In this document: piece after piece, positions 32,756-42,982 of the stretch
Numbering within the stretch: position 1 is the first letter of the stretch
How the letters are laid out: every line of letters begins with the position of its first letter
Assembly (NCBI GenBank): GCA_035578905.1
Contig: JAQJVL010000581.1
Span: forward strand, 381,001 to 445,000
Reading direction: 5' to 3'
Length of the DNA stretch: 64,000 nucleotides
Source of the DNA: Stictocephala bisonia
Taxonomy: Eukaryota; Arthropoda; Insecta; Hemiptera; Membracidae
Made by a program: the position numbers and the translations under genes
The notes under the pieces: model-generated
Told to the model about the DNA's origin: nothing
What the model saw: the letters and a program-made list of their open reading frames with translations, nothing else
The model's database searches: none

Positions 32756-33777
32756 GTAATTATTTAATATTGGTAAACTTGGTGGGTTCTCAAAATTTTG
32801 TTGCTACCTGTACTTCCATTTAATGTTAATGAACAATTTTACAAACAATTGAGTTCCGAGGGAACACAGATCAGTATTTAAAAATGGATGATTATAAACA
32901 ATCAGAAATTTACCAAATTGAAACAAACAAACAAAATTACTTAGATTTTAAATATTGTTAGCTAAAACCATAAGCATCATACATCTTCCTAAGGCATTTC
33001 CAACAGTATTTTAATTTGGTAGGGATAAAAAGCTTTAAAAATTGAAATTGTACTCAGAGTTTTTGCTTTAAAGCTCTTTTCAGGGCAAAACATATTTCTA
33101 AAAGCAAACAAAATGAGTTTCTGGGCTATAAGTTTTATCTAGCCTTGAAACTATGAGAGTAAACTTGTAAAAGACTGTGCATTTGTTTGGCATCACGCAT
33201 GTTCAACCTTATTTTTGACTTTCTGCCCAAAAATAAAAAAATCATCTTATGAAAAACTAAAATTTTTGAATTCTAAAAATTCTTAGTCTTCATTTTAGAA
33301 ATTCTTATTTCACTCATTATAGTGAATTATCAGACTAAAGGGGGTTTTATTGTACATCAACGCTCATAGAACACATACGTCAAAACGTCTAAACACTATT
33401 ATTTATTCAAGAACCTTGTCTAAGAAAGAGCAGAATGCTGAATGCTCATTATTACTTTTATTCCTTTTTATATCCTGTGTTTTCTTCTGTGTTCACATGG
33501 CAATGTCTTTCTTACGTTTTAGCTGAGCTCAGTTTGTTCAACATTAAGATTATGTTTACAATATATTTCTAGAATGGAAGAAATGCTTATATTATTCTTA
33601 ACTATTTTGACTCTCGTTTGCGTTCAACGACAAAGAGAACATGGAAATCAAAATGCTTAAGACAGTGGCCCCTGAAAAGACTTTAGTATTTCTCAGGTAA
33701 CACTGCTGAGAGAATGGAAAGGTGAGACAGAAAACTGGTGAAATTATTTGCGAATGGACACTACATCGTATTAGTTA
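32756..33777. other. AT-rich intron sequence
   Basis: No gene or repeat recognised. Confidence 0.45.
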
Positions 33778-34275
33778 CTGTCAGTGCAGAAATTATCTGC
33801 ACCCGAGTTTGAAGTTTGTTTTCTAAGGAACTAAGAGGCCTACAAAAAATGTAATCACACTATTGTTTTCCTTGCTTAATTTTATGTTTTGATTTGTGAA
33901 TTTTAAAATGTTATTATAGTTTTAATAATTTATATCGTAGTTGGAAAAAAAGTACTGAAAAATTGTTTTCTTCACTTCTAGAGGTCGTAAAATTTATTTC
34001 TTTGTCTTGTTGTAGGGCCTAATCCTTCTTATATAGTTACGAGACATTACTTTCATATTTGTAAATTAATACGGTGATTTTAAATAGATTCAAGTCAATT
34101 GAAAGGAACTTTAAATTGATAAATTTAAATGAATATAAAATCACTGCCTAGTTAATATATCGCATTTATATTTTAAAACCTGGTTGATTTGATAGGAAGG
34201 TTTTCTATCAGAGGCCTCTTAGTTTCTTAGAAAACAACCATCAAACTCGGGTGTACATACTTTTTGCGCCGACAG
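33778..34275. mobile_element. TA-flanked MITE with about 65-bp inverted repeats
   Basis: Ends CTGTCAGTGCAGAAATTAT and inverted CTGTCGGCGCAAAAAGTAT, TA on both sides. The arms share CACCCGAGTTTGA, TTGTTTTCTAAG and ACTAAGAGGCCT. No coding region. Confidence 0.85.
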
Positions 34276-34295
34276 TAGTACAGTGATTTATATTC

Positions 34296-34400
34296 CTGGC
34301 GATATGACAAACAACAACAAGTGCTTGCACACTCTGTCTAATTGTTGCTGGCGATATGACAAACAACAACAAGTGCTTACACACTCTGTCTAATTGTTGT
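34296..34400. repeat. 53-bp tandem duplication
   Basis: CTGGCGATATGACAAACAAC and the following 33 bases occur twice in direct succession with one or two changes. A second small duplication (about 46 bp, containing AGTACGGTAGCTCGTCT) follows at 34797-34878. Confidence 0.88.
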
Positions 34401-34892
34401 TGCAGCTACCACAAAACAATGCTCGCCTTGTCAGTTTTCATATCCGTCTTTGGTTTTCATTCTGTTTCGACAAAACGTAGGTTTTGCTGTCTACATGCTA
34501 TGTTATAGCGGGTAGGATTTGTCGTTGTCAACTTAACGTACAATAAAATGTTGAGTGTAACTCCTCTTTAAGGGAAGGGGTGAGTATTCTCTAACCAGAT
34601 AACAATGATTTCAGTTACAAAAAATAAGTTTTATCAGTTATTTACTAACCAATATGTTAAATTGGTATATCGTTGAATTTGGTATAATGTAGTCTACAAA
34701 TCATGTATCTTAACATTTTTGTGTAAAATATGTAGGTTTTTTTATGACTTTGACGTTTTTAAACAGCCATCACTGAATAACCCAGTACCAAAAAGAAAGT
34801 ACGGTAGCTCGTCTCAAGCACGTAGCACATACTTCAAGCAAGTACGGTAGCTCGTCTTAAGCACGTAGCACATACTGAAGTGCTAAAACTCG

Positions 34893-34996
34893 CCCGCCCA
34901 CCCATACACCTACAGTGGTGATTACCCGCCCGCCCACCCATACACGTACAGTGGTGATTACCCGCCCGCCCACCCATACACGTACAGTGGTGATGT
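34893..34996. repeat. GT-rich minisatellite, array 7 (three units)
   Basis: CCCGCCCACCCATACACGTAC plus AGTGGTGATTAC repeated three times; same family as arrays 1-6, here as a small island in the third PPP6C intron. Confidence 0.92.
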
Positions 34997-35260
34997 ATGT
35001 AACTGACAAACATTGATACTTTTTACAAAAAATATATTTTTGTAAGATAAACTTTCATATGAAAATTCAGTATTGTATGTCAAACGGTTTTTGAGATATT
35101 TAAAGGTTTGTAAAAAAAAACACATACAGACACATAGATAGAAAACGAATTGAAATAGGACACATGTTTTATAGCATTATTTGCTTGTATTGGCCTGACA
35201 AACAATCCTCTAAAATATGTAACAGTCGAAGCTGGATACCCTTACATACATACATACATA

Positions 35261-36984
35261 CAGTGTCGCTAGAAAGTCTGACACCTGTCTGAAAGAGAAA
35301 TGTTACAGTTGGCCCTAAACTAACTAATTTCTCAATGCTATTGATTGTTGGCTGTTTTAAGGACATCAATTCAAGTTTTTATTCAAAATTTCAATATTTT
35401 ATCTCCAAAAATGTGGAAGAAGCATGCATTAATGTATTTTAAGGAACTGCCAAAAAAACCTTGTTTTTTAGATATTTTATTTTTATAACTTCTTAACGGC
35501 TTGCCATATTGTAATGAAACTTGCACAGTACTTTTATTATAATATGATGATCATTTAAAAAAATATGTCATGTTACAAATAAATTTTGTACTCAACTGGT
35601 CAGGGTACAAATAAAATTTTATTTTCGAACATTTTATAACAAAAAATGTGAGTTTTAATTTCGCTTCTACAAGTAGACGCCTTCATTTACAGACATGCGG
35701 TCTGCACGTCATTGTTCCTCTGGCGGTTGTTTTGTGAAACAAGCCTGCGCGCGCATTCCACACTGCCATTGTGACAGTTGTACTGCAATCTTCTTTGTGA
35801 TTTGTTTATTTCGCTGTTTTGTGAAAGTTAAAGCTGTGATTATGGGCCGCTCATCTGTGTCCGAGGACATTAAATGGCAAGTTATCGGTATGTATAAAAC
35901 CGGTAGTTCATACCGAACAATTGCATCCAAGTTACATGTGTCTAAAACATGTGTTGAAAATACAGTGCGACGTTTTAACCTAGCCGGTACCGTGATTGAT
36001 GCCCCGCGGAGTGGTAGGCCACGTAAAACCACGCCTCGGCAGGATCGTAAGCTACTCGTGATGAGCAAAAAGGACCGAAATGCAAGTGCACCTGATTTAC
36101 TAAGCAGCATGAAACAAGATGATGATCGTTACAATGTGAGTGTAGCAACTGTGAGTTCCAGACTTAGAGATGCAGGTATGAAATCATTTTACGCTATCCG
36201 CAAACCTTTGTTAAATGACAAGGCCAAAAAGACACGCCAAGTTTGGTGCAAGGCTCGATTAGGGTGGACAAAAGAAGCTTGGCGGCGTGTTTTGTTTTCT
36301 GATGAAAGCCGTTTTGAACTATTTCCAAGGCGCAGAGTTAGGGTACGACGTACCAATACTGAAAAATTTCTACCAGCATGTGTAGCGCCTGCAGTTCAGG
36401 CCGGTGGCGAAGCAGTGATGATATGGGGTTGCATTTCAAGTGAGGGTCCTGGGGAGCTTCAGTTCGTTGAAGGCACAATGAACAGTATTAAATATTGTCA
36501 AACTCTAGAAGAATTCATGTTACCATCTGCCAATAAATTGCTTGGTGAAAATTACATCTTTCAACAAGACAATGCACCGTGCCACAAATCAAGACACACA
36601 CAAGAATGGTTCAGTAATCATGATGTTGAGGTTCTGAAGTGGCCACCACGAAGCCCGGATCTTAATCCGATAGAAAATTTATGGAATACCATGGCCAGTC
36701 GTCTAGCGAAGAACAAACCCAAGAACAAAGCTGAACTGAAGTTCATGTTGGCACAGATATGGCGGAGTATCAAGAAGGAAGACTGTCTGACACTCATTGA
36801 TTCGATGCCAAAACGGATCAAAGAATGTTATAAAGCTAATGGAGGACCTATTGATTACTGATTTGTATGTATTCATGTCCATTTTACTATTTTGTATAAT
36901 TTAAATATTTGTTTCCATTAAAAATAAACTTTTGTCAGAAATTTGTGTTTTTTTTAAGCCTGTCCCTAAACTTTTTAGCGACAC

Positions 36985-36986
<2 letters not shown>
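35261..36986 (+). mobile_element. Tc1-type element, complete
   Basis: Terminal inverted repeats CAGTGTCGCTAGAAAGTCTG (left) and, inverted, CAGTGTCGCTAAAAAGTTTA (right), flanked by TA (35259-35260 and 36987-36988). Total 1726 bp, the usual Tc1 length. It encodes an uninterrupted transposase. It is inserted beside a TA dinucleotide run on the right and a CATA run on the left. Confidence 0.92.
35842..36861 (+). CDS. Tc1 transposase (DD34E), 339 aa, intact
   Basis: DDE transposase that recognises the element's inverted repeats and inserts at TA. I choose the ATG at 35842 (MGRSSVSEDIKWQVIGMY) because it starts the paired-type helix-turn-helix; the frame is open for another 49 codons upstream from 35695. 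An AT-hook/GRPR-like linker SGRPRKTTPRQDRK lies near residue 77. Catalytic residues are all present: D in LFSDESRFELF, D in FQQDNAPCHKSR, E in SPDLNPIENLWNTMA, with the 34-residue spacing class implied by SPDLNPIENLW. The length of 339 aa is normal for Tc1. No stop or frameshift is seen, so it may be functional. Third PPP6C intron. Confidence 0.94.
   Translation: MGRSSVSEDIKWQVIGMYKTGSSYRTIASKLHVSKTCVENTVRRFNLAGTVIDAPRSGRPRKTTPRQDRKLLVMSKKDRNASAPDLLSSMKQDDDRYNVSVATVSSRLRDAGMKSFYAIRKPLLNDKAKKTRQVWCKARLGWTKEAWRRVLFSDESRFELFPRRRVRVRRTNTEKFLPACVAPAVQAGGEAVMIWGCISSEGPGELQFVEGTMNSIKYCQTLEEFMLPSANKLLGENYIFQQDNAPCHKSRHTQEWFSNHDVEVLKWPPRSPDLNPIENLWNTMASRLAKNKPKNKAELKFMLAQIWRSIKKEDCLTLIDSMPKRIKECYKANGGPIDY

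Positions 36987-36987
<1 letters not shown>

Positions 36988-37047
<60 letters not shown>
36988..37047. repeat. (TA)n microsatellite
   Basis: About 60 bp of alternating TA directly after the Tc1 right end. Confidence 0.9.
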
Positions 37048-37050
<3 letters not shown>

Positions 37051-37242
37051 TATAAGATATACAAAGTATGTTTAAACAGTAGAGCTCAATCTGTTTCACA
37101 TTCTCATAAATGTCCAATCTAACTGCATTTTTATATTTAACTTTATAACTGTAATATTTGTTGTTAATTTCAGATGGAGTTGATATTGGTATTCTTCGTT
37201 TTGTTATAACTTGTTACAAAACACCAATAAAAAAACTTTTTA

Positions 37243-37280
37243 GTAGGCCTTTCGCCAGCAAAGCTGGCATCATCAGGCAA
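37243..37280 (-). ncRNA. Hammerhead-ribozyme-like motif, PLE D left repeat
   Basis: Minus strand: CTGATGA (37276-37270), extra T, perfect stem GCCAGC/GCTGGC (37268-37254) with loop TTT, GAAA (37253-37250), then palindrome AGGCCT followed by A. Stem I is not convincing. The right repeat of this element has lost the core (only TAGGCATTTTGCCTAG remains). Confidence 0.65.
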
Positions 37281-37925
37281 CACAAATTTATTTTTGGTTA
37301 TACACTAGAACCCCGGTTAAACGAAATAAAGGGGAGAGCCGTTTCGAATAACCAACGTTTCGGTTAAACCGTCATATGCTAAAATAGCCTATTACCATGG
37401 TGTGTAGGAAAATTCATTTGACAAACAATGTCTATATAATATAGTATTTTATTTCAACTACAAAAAATGTTATAATGGGTCATAAAATACTATGAACTGA
37501 GCACCTGAAGTTATTACAGCATTGTACATTAAGTATTACAGAAATTAGTGATTTTTGTATGCTTTTCCGTGAATCCTTGATATCGTTTTCGACCAGCAAT
37601 GTCCTGCCATAGTTTAATTAGAAGGACATTGTATTTTAATGTATATGACGATGTGCATACGCTTAATATAATTGTTATATGTAGCCCAAACATGAATATT
37701 TAAATATTATCTGAAAGCCTATGAATCAATTCACATTTAGATGCCTTTATAATTTCCGTAATTATTTTCAGACAACGTAATACAGTAATGTGTTATTTAC
37801 AAAATGTGTTTACTTATACAGTTTTGTCAGCTGCTTGGATTGTAAGTGGTGTTATTGTCGCAGTTTCTTTGTTTTGATGTGGAAAACCGATGTTATGTGC
37901 AGTTATTAGTTCAGTTTTGTACTTA

Positions 37926-40225
37926 CAGTAGAGTCCCGCTATTCCGAAAATCCGCCTATTCCGAACAGACTTCAGAAAAAATACTACCGATTTTAAAATT
38001 TTTTTTAAGACTCAAAAACTGAAGAAATTATAAAGACGTTCGCTAAAAACATATATTTACATATTGTTATACAAAATATACAGTACAAAGAAGTTTAATA
38101 AAGACATACCTTTTTTAGGCCTTGAGGAAACCCTAGGCTTGAGGAAAACACTAAACTAAACTACACACACTTAAGAAGTAAAGTCGGTGATTTTTTTCTG
38201 ACGAAGTGCAGTAAATCGACTTGAGGATGCAATGTTCCCCCATCGACGCATAAACATAACATCATTTGGTGTTGATACAGCGTGTTGTTCGACGTAGCGT
38301 AAGGCGAGGTCGAGAGCATTTGCCGCGTCCGAGTGAGATACGAGTTCAGTTTGAGTGTTCACTTCCTCCTCGCTTTCCTCCGAGTCGATCTCAGCTGACG
38401 AGCCCTGCACCATAGCTACAATATCTTCGTCTCCATACTCCTGATGGCCATTGTCGTCAACAGCAAACCACTCCTCAACACAGCTTTCTTCTGATGTTTC
38501 ACAGCCAGGGATTTTGTTGAGTAGTGGAAGAAGTTCACAGTCTTTTTTTACTGGTTTAAAAGTTGTTTCAACAAATTCCAATTCAGGCCAGAGATTTTTC
38601 CACGATTTTTGTATTGCACCTTCATTAGTGCTTTCCCACGCTTCAGCTACCCAGTAAATCACATCTTTTACTGTAATTTTCTTAAGCTTTTGAAGGATTG
38701 TGCTTGTGAGGTCATTTTCATCCTCTTCAAGTAAGGTGCGAAGCAGCATTTTTCGGTATTTTTGTTTGATGGCCTGCAACACACCCTGGTCCATAGGCTG
38801 AAGAATTGATGTAACATTTGGTGGCAGAAAAATTGCTTTGATGTTTCCACAAACAAGTTTCATGTCTTCCGGGTGGGATGGTGCATTGTCTATAAACAGC
38901 AGAGCACGATTAGGCATTCCATTTTCTCTATTGAACGCAGTCACTTTAGGGACAAATTGGCGATCGAACCATTCCTTGAACAAGTCACGTTCTATCCAAG
39001 CTTTTTTTTGATTCCTATAATATACAGGAAGTGCGTTAATGTTAATGTTTTTGAACGCTCGTGGTTTCGCCGATTCGCCTATTACCATCAGTGGAAGTTT
39101 GTTTGTTGCCGAGGCGTTGCTGCAAGCTAAGACAGTTAGACGTTGTTTGTCCATTTTGAACCCTGGGGCAGATTTCTCTTCTTTTGAAGCAAGACTTTTG
39201 GTAGGCAGAGCCTTAAAATTCAGTCCGGTTTCATCCGCGTTATAGACTTGCTGCGGAGAGTAATTTTCAGAAGAAATAAGTTCTTTAAATTCCTTTAAAT
39301 AATTGTCAGCTGATTCGTTGTCAGCTGATAGTTTCTCCCCAGTAATCGTGAGCTGTCTAATTCCGTGCCTTTTCTTCCAACGATCCAAAAAGCCACAGCT
39401 TGCTGAAAATGAAGGTTCACCATCCATAAGCTTGTTTAGTTGAAGCGCCTTTTCTTTTACCAAAGGACCAGAAATGGGGATTCCTTTCTGTCTCTCTTGA
39501 GTAAACCATAAGAATAAGGCCTCATCAAGCTTTTCATATGAAGACACAGTCGTTTTTTGCCGTTTTTCAAGAGTTTTTTCACTTGAAGCAGAACAAAACT
39601 GCTCAATTTTAACACGATTCTTTTTCCAGTCGCTAATCGTTGCTTTTCCGACACCATATTCAACTGACAATTTAGAAGCACTTTCCCCTTTGTCCAGTCT
39701 TTTCAACACTTCAAGTTTTTGTTGTAAAGTACACGAAGAACGACTTCGTTTACTTGCCATATTTAATGATTATCAGTTGACGTAAAGGACTAAGAACAGA
39801 AGTGAAAACACACAGTCGCTCCGTAAAGTAACTCAACACTCACGGAATAAACCTTCACAATAAATTTGCTTTAAGCGCACACACTTCATCAAACAACGTT
39901 AGAGTGAACACTAACATGGTGTACGTGCGAAACTAGATCAACAGTTACAGCAGTTCAAACCGGTTTTTCAGTGGTGGGGGTAGAGGAGATTCACCATTCA
40001 ATGAGTCATGGTGTTTGGAACGTGAGAGGGGAAGGGATAGATAGGCGTCGACGGATGATCGTATGAGTCACCGAAGGTCACTGCCCTTCCCTTCCGACTT
40101 TCACTTGTTTACGAGCTGATCAACGCTGATATCTCGATATTATTCATGAAATCCGCCTATTCCGAATTCCCGCGAATCCGAACAGTGTTCGGTCCCAATT
40201 AGTTCGGAATAGCGGGACTCTACTG
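37926..40225 (-). mobile_element. pogo/Tigger element (inner), complete
   Basis: TIRs CAGTAGAGTCCCGCTATTCC on both sides, flanked by TA; length 2300 bp. Subterminal repeats CCGCCTATTCCGAA occur near both ends. It carries an intact minus-strand transposase. Inserted into the outer Tigger-like MITE. Confidence 0.93.
38171..39760 (-). CDS. pogo/Tigger transposase (CENP-B/jerky type), 529 aa, intact
   Basis: DDE transposase of the pogo branch of Tc1/mariner, related to CENP-B and Jerky proteins. N-terminal psq-type helix-turn-helix (LEVLKRLDKGESASKLSVEY, GVGKATISDWKKNR), then a CENP-B-type DNA-binding domain (ALFLWFTQERQKGIPISGPL). The catalytic DDE_1 domain follows with D in YNADETGLNFKALPTK, D in LLFIDNAPSHPED and D in SILQPMDQGVLQAIKQ. 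The acidic C-terminus (IDSEESEEEVNTQTE) is usual. Start MASKRSRSSCTLQQKLEVLK fits the family. No stop or frameshift seen, so possibly functional. It lies antisense in the third PPP6C intron. Confidence 0.95.
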   Translation of the reverse strand: MASKRSRSSCTLQQKLEVLKRLDKGESASKLSVEYGVGKATISDWKKNRVKIEQFCSASSEKTLEKRQKTTVSSYEKLDEALFLWFTQERQKGIPISGPLVKEKALQLNKLMDGEPSFSASCGFLDRWKKRHGIRQLTITGEKLSADNESADNYLKEFKELISSENYSPQQVYNADETGLNFKALPTKSLASKEEKSAPGFKMDKQRLTVLACSNASATNKLPLMVIGESAKPRAFKNININALPVYYRNQKKAWIERDLFKEWFDRQFVPKVTAFNRENGMPNRALLFIDNAPSHPEDMKLVCGNIKAIFLPPNVTSILQPMDQGVLQAIKQKYRKMLLRTLLEEDENDLTSTILQKLKKITVKDVIYWVAEAWESTNEGAIQKSWKNLWPELEFVETTFKPVKKDCELLPLLNKIPGCETSEESCVEEWFAVDDNGHQEYGDEDIVAMVQGSSAEIDSEESEEEVNTQTELVSHSDAANALDLALRYVEQHAVSTPNDVMFMRRWGNIASSSRFTALRQKKITDFTS

Positions 40226-40329
40226 TATAGTGTTTGGTTAAATGTTATTATTGTATTACGTACTGTACTTATAATGATTAACGAAACCGTTTCAGTTGAC
40301 CCGATTTCGGTTAACTGGGGTTCTACTGT

Positions 40330-40406
40330 AAACAAAACAAGACAATAATGAATTTGAAAAAGATATGTAAATAATTTTTAAAATATAAGAATAAATACAT
40401 AGTAAA

Positions 40407-40450
<44 letters not shown>

Positions 40451-40640
40451 TGTATATATATATCTAATATAATATATATATGAGAGTTTATAATTTTTTA
40501 TAATATGTGATGATAATAAACGAAAATTTTGAATAGGCACCTTTCATTATTCATCAAAGATGAATCACTTTTGTTAATAAAATAAGTTCCCAGGCATTTA
40601 AATGTTTTGAAGATGAAACAGATTTTATTATTTTTGAGTT
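40330..40640. repeat. PLE D terminal repeat arm, inverted with 41190-41450
   Basis: Contains ATGAATTTGAAAAAGATATG, TTCATTATTCATCAAAGATG and AAGTTCCCAGGCATTTAAAT, each found inverted in 41190-41450. A (TA)n run (40411-40468) interrupts it. Confidence 0.85.
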
Positions 40641-40945
40641 TTCTTTTGTGATGTTATGGTTTGTTGTTTAGCAACTGCTAATGATTACTAAACACACCCT
40701 TAAATAAAGAAAATTTCAAAAAGAACTTTCATACATAAAAAATATTGCTATTTACAACGTTACAACCCTACATTAATTGATAATATGTTAAATAAATCTA
40801 CTAAAAAAAGATTAAAAAATCAAGAAGTACATTATTAGAAATAAAAGAAAAAGAAGAAAATTACTGGGTAAGTTTTACCTTCAATTAACAATTATCAAAA
40901 ACCATCCAACATTCCTTCAAGAAAAATGCAAATATAATTCCTTCA

Positions 40946-41263
40946 TTGAAAACTGTAAACAAACTAAATAATCCGAAAGACAAAATTAAAAATAAAAATC
41001 TATGTGGAATTTATGAAATTAATTGTGAAAATTGTGAAGAAAAATACATTGGACAAACAAAGAGAAATTTAAAAATAAGATTTAAAGAACATTATTCACA
41101 TATAAAATATAATAGAGAAGAAAAGTCAGCAGTTGCTAAACATTGCTTGACAACATACTATAACATCACAACAGAAAACGCAAAAATAATAAAATCTGTT
41201 TCATCTTCAAAACATTTAAATGCCTGGGAACTTATTTTATTAACAAAAGTGATTCATCTTTGA
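40946..41263 (+). pseudogene. Penelope-like GIY-YIG endonuclease domain, RT lost
   Basis: About 105 residues: GIYEINCENCEEKYIGQTKR, then NLKIRFKEHYSHIKYNREEK and SAVAKHCLT. This is the C-terminal GIY-YIG nuclease of a Penelope-like protein, with the Y..YIG pair, the arginine (NLKIRFKEH) and the cysteine pair CENC. No RT motif precedes it, although the AT-rich sequence 40640-40945 may contain decayed remains. The end of the frame (LNAWELILLTKVIHL) overlaps the terminal repeat. Confidence 0.85.
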
Positions 41264-41530
41264 TGAATAATGAAAATGGGCCTATTCAAAATTCTCATTT
41301 ATTATTATCACATTTTATGAAAAATTATACACACTAATATATATATAATTAATAATTTACCATATATTTATTCTTAAATTCTTTTAATTATTTACATATC
41401 TTTTTCGAATTCATTATGGTTTTGTTTTTTTATTGCAAAAATAAATTTTACTAGGCAAAATGCCTAGTAAAAGGTGTTTTATATTGGTGATTTTGTAAAA
41501 ATGTATAACAAAACTGTAATATTGTTGTAA

Positions 41531-42081
41531 CAGCCGGGGCATAAAAAACATCCACTACTTAAAATGGGTTTACATTTTCCTAAATTTCTATTTATTTTAA
41601 AATTTTCTCAGTTTTTAAATTCAGTTACAAATTCATATTTAAACCTACTTTATACTTTCTAAAGATTTAATTTAGAATTACTCTAGAAACATGATATAAA
41701 TTAGAAGTTTCAGTTTTGTAGGATACAAATAAAGGAACCTGAATTAACAATGTGAATTATTTTAAACCTAGACACATTTACTACTATGTCTAAGAGTTTT
41801 AATTTTGACATTGTTAGGAATTTCATACTGCATATAACTCAGAAACTAAGCATTTCTCATACTTAAGGATAGGGGCGTGTTTATTTTCATATTTAGTATG
41901 AGTTCCTTCGTTTGTTGCATGTACTTCTCCTTCATAAAATTATCAACAAGCCTTGTATGAGACTACAAAACTATATATGTAAATTTTTAGGTTTAACCTT
42001 TTTGGATCGATAGTGTAAACGTCACATCTAAGATTATAGCAATACATCAGTCCTGTTTATTCAAAACTTGTATTGTTTCAG
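41531..42081. other. AT-rich intron sequence before the last PPP6C exon
   Basis: No gene recognised; ends in the acceptor TATTGTTTCAG. Confidence 0.5.
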
Positions 42082-42272
42082 GATACAAGTACATGTTTGA
42101 TGACAAGCTTGTGACTGTCTGGTCTGCCCCTAACTACTGCTACCGCTGTGGTAACATCGCATCTATTCTTGCATTCAAGAATGCTGACACCAAAGAGTCC
42201 AAGCTGTTCTCGGCTGTCCCAGATGCTGATAGAGTTATTCCTTCTCGTGTCACAACACCTTACTTCCTATGA
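42082..42272 (+). CDS. PPP6C: Protein phosphatase 6 catalytic subunit, last exon
   Basis: Encodes (G)[20 protein letters not shown], then [20 protein letters not shown] and [22 protein letters not shown], with TGA at 42270-42272. [11 protein letters not shown] is the conserved metal- and substrate-site loop near the end of the PP2A-like domain. The terminal TPYFL distinguishes PP6 from PP2A and PP4, which end in DYFL, where leucine carboxymethylation occurs. The two leading bases complete the GGA codon of the 32594 exon. Together the four exons give about 179 residues, somewhat more than the C-terminal half of the roughly 305-aa protein. Confidence 0.97.
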
Positions 42273-42430
42273 TCCTCAATTAGACATTCATGCTGCATCG
42301 GACAAAAAAGAAACTATTTGTTTAAAATCCCATTAAATTTTAGTATTTTTGTGCTTTAGCACATCTTAATAAAATATTAATTGGACATTAATTCCAAATT
42401 TAAGTTAATGTAACCCATGAATAAAGTGGA
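42273..42430 (+). other. PPP6C: PPP6C 3' UTR with candidate polyadenylation signals
   Basis: AATAAA hexamers at 42368-42373 and 42420-42425 follow the stop codon closely. True transcript ends are unknown. Confidence 0.5.
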
Positions 42431-42866
42431 TCTTGAAATTATTTTCTTCCCATATTGGAAGAAATTTTGTTTTCATTAAAGTGCTCATATTTTAACAGTT
42501 TTAAATTATTTTCAGATCTTGTCCATTTATCTTGTTCTGTTCAAGTTGTTACATATAATAAGTGATGCTGTCAATATTATGTTTTGTTTAATTCAATTGA
42601 ACTGGTTTCGATATTTTGAAATGTGTTTACTTATCAGGTTATTGTATATTTTTATATTTAATATATTTTAAGTTAGTTTTTACCATACAATTTTTATAAG
42701 ATATACTTTTATTAATTAAATTATTAACACAATAAATAACACCTTTAAATGTTGATTTAAATTTGTATTTCCAAAAAGGTATTTAATATTGAAACCAGAA
42801 TAACTACTATACACAATTGTTTTCTACTATTTCATTATTTTAAACTATTGAATTATTCATCGATTA

Positions 42867-42982
42867 CCTCATTCTCAAGTGTAACAGAATTACTTCATTC
42901 TCAAGTGTAGCAGAATTACCTCATTCTCAAGTGTTGCAGAATTACCTCATTCTCAAGTGTAACAGAATTATCCCATTCTCAA
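42867..42982. repeat. 26-bp tandem repeat, 4-5 copies
   Basis: Unit CATTCTCAAGTGTAACAGAA plus TTACCT, with 1-3 changes per copy. Confidence 0.9.

Larger units (their letters stand above)
37303..40328. mobile_element. Tigger-like MITE (outer), host of the pogo element
   Basis: TIRs CACTAGAACCCCGGTTAAAC and, inverted, CAGTAGAACCCCAGTTAACC, with TA target duplication. Without the inner element it would be only about 725 bp and non-coding. It is inserted in the left terminal repeat of PLE D. Confidence 0.85.
37190..41530 (+). mobile_element. Penelope-like element D, interrupted by nested DNA transposons
   Basis: Left repeat: 37190-37302 continuing at 40329-40640. Right repeat: about 41190-41530 in inverse orientation. 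Joined across the insertion with one TA removed, the left arm reads ...AAATTTATTTTTGGTTATAA then ACAAAACAAGACAATAATGA. This aligns with the reverse complement of the right arm (AAATTTATTTTTGCAATAAA, then AAAACAAAACCATAATGA). Between the arms lies a GIY-YIG endonuclease frame (40946-41263). The RT is missing. Confidence 0.82.
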
